A model generated the notes under the pieces. The model ran no database searches and was not told where the DNA came from. It saw nothing but the letters and a program-made list of their open reading frames with translations. Positions 5,080 to 5,323 of a stretch of DNA of 5,323 nucleotides are shown here, piece by piece; the first letter of the stretch is position 1; each line of letters begins with the position of its first letter. The position numbers were made by a program, and so were the translations under genes. Source of the stretch: an uncultured Clostridium sp. (lineage in GTDB: Bacteria; Bacillota; Clostridia; Lachnospirales; Lachnospiraceae); contig CAJJLI010000199.1 of the NCBI GenBank assembly GCA_905192625.1, positions 1 to 5,323 of the forward strand, in the 5' to 3' direction.

Positions 5080-5323
5080 TGCACACCTCTATCTATTTAT
5101 TACGCAGTTAAATTAGTGTACTGCCCTTTATTCCCACTCTATTGTAATTATGCACATAAACTGCTCTTATAATTTGCTAAATAATATTTTTCTTTTTTAA
5201 AACTTAACTTTAATAATCAATTTTCTCATTCATATAATCGGGATCTCAAAGCAAGCTCCCGACGTCTTATTCCGTTTTCATTATGTTATGAACAAAAAGA
5301 CGTTCATAACCTTGTTACTCCAG
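5080..5323. other. murA upstream region
   Basis: No gene is seen on either strand. The ribosome binding site AGAGGTG (5084-5090) is followed upstream by AT-rich DNA in which no convincing murA promoter stands out; TACAAT- and TACACT-like -10 boxes occur on the minus strand but lack good -35 partners. The right end, 5238-5310, contains two hairpins. Whether an upstream gene of the murA operon ends just past the edge cannot be told. Confidence 0.6.
5238..5310 (-). other. Two-hairpin structure upstream of murA, possible structured leader RNA
   Basis: On the minus strand the first hairpin has a perfect nine-base stem, GTTATGAAC with GTTCATAAC (5302-5310 and 5285-5293), and an eight-base loop GTCTTTTT. 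The second has TCGGGA with TCCCGA (5257-5262 and 5238-5243), extended by a few pairs after a mismatch. Between them AAGAC (5264-5268) is complementary to the GTCTT in the first loop, and as AAGACGT (5262-5268) it matches ACGTCTT (5297-5303). This allows either a pseudoknot or a competing hairpin. Neither hairpin is followed by a T-run on either strand, so they are not ordinary terminators. No known riboswitch class is recognised. Confidence 0.35.

Noticed and set aside
3803..5116. Plus-strand ORFs at 3803-4156, 4710-4931 and 4868-5116
   Set aside because: All lie antisense to murA, lack translation signals and follow the constraints of the murA codons.
5309..5318. ACCTTGTTAC, identical to the complement of a conserved stretch near the 3' end of 16S rRNA
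   Set aside because: Only ten bases match and the flanks do not resemble rRNA; chance similarity.
1..5323. CRISPR array, tRNA, rRNA, insertion sequence or defence system
   Set aside because: No spaced direct repeats, cloverleaf, rRNA segment, transposase frame with flanking inverted repeats, or known defence gene was seen anywhere in the window.

Overview
This 5.3 kb window is AT-rich (roughly one third G+C) and looks like a chromosomal segment of a Clostridia species, most likely of the Lachnospiraceae type. The support is the AGGAGG-type ribosome binding sites, consensus sigma-A promoters, U-tract terminators, an S-box (SAM-I) riboswitch on metK, and the low-GC style of the proteins. The family-level placement is an inference.

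Layout from left to right. Positions 1-526 (minus) hold the N-terminal part of a membrane-anchored extracellular sensor, probably a histidine kinase, which runs off the left edge. It has its own extended -10 promoter. Positions 527-821 contain no confident gene, but do contain a GC-richer, structured island (about 642-765) that could be a small RNA or a degraded or small ORF. Positions 862-2052 (minus) are metK, S-adenosylmethionine synthetase, closed by a strong terminator at 822-851. It is preceded by a complete SAM-I riboswitch at 2072-2213 with a readable terminator/antiterminator switch. Positions 2214-2567 are a divergent intergenic region with a metK-side promoter, a cluster of small palindromes, and a perfect-consensus promoter facing the other way. 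Positions 2568-3659 (plus) are a soluble HD-GYP cyclic-di-GMP phosphodiesterase. A shared bidirectional terminator at 3723-3779 separates it from murA (3781-5079, minus), the first committed enzyme of peptidoglycan synthesis. Positions 5080-5323 are the murA upstream region, with two hairpins that may interact.

The genes do not form one operon. metK and murA are independent housekeeping units on the minus strand, and the HD-GYP gene is a monocistronic plus-strand unit between them. MetK makes SAM, and SAM shuts off metK through the riboswitch. The HD-GYP protein would lower cyclic-di-GMP, and the partial sensor feeds an unseen two-component circuit. No defence system, CRISPR array or complete mobile element is visible. 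The least explained pieces are the 642-765 island, the murA leader structure, the palindrome cluster in the metK leader, and an abrupt compositional change in the first ~55 bases.
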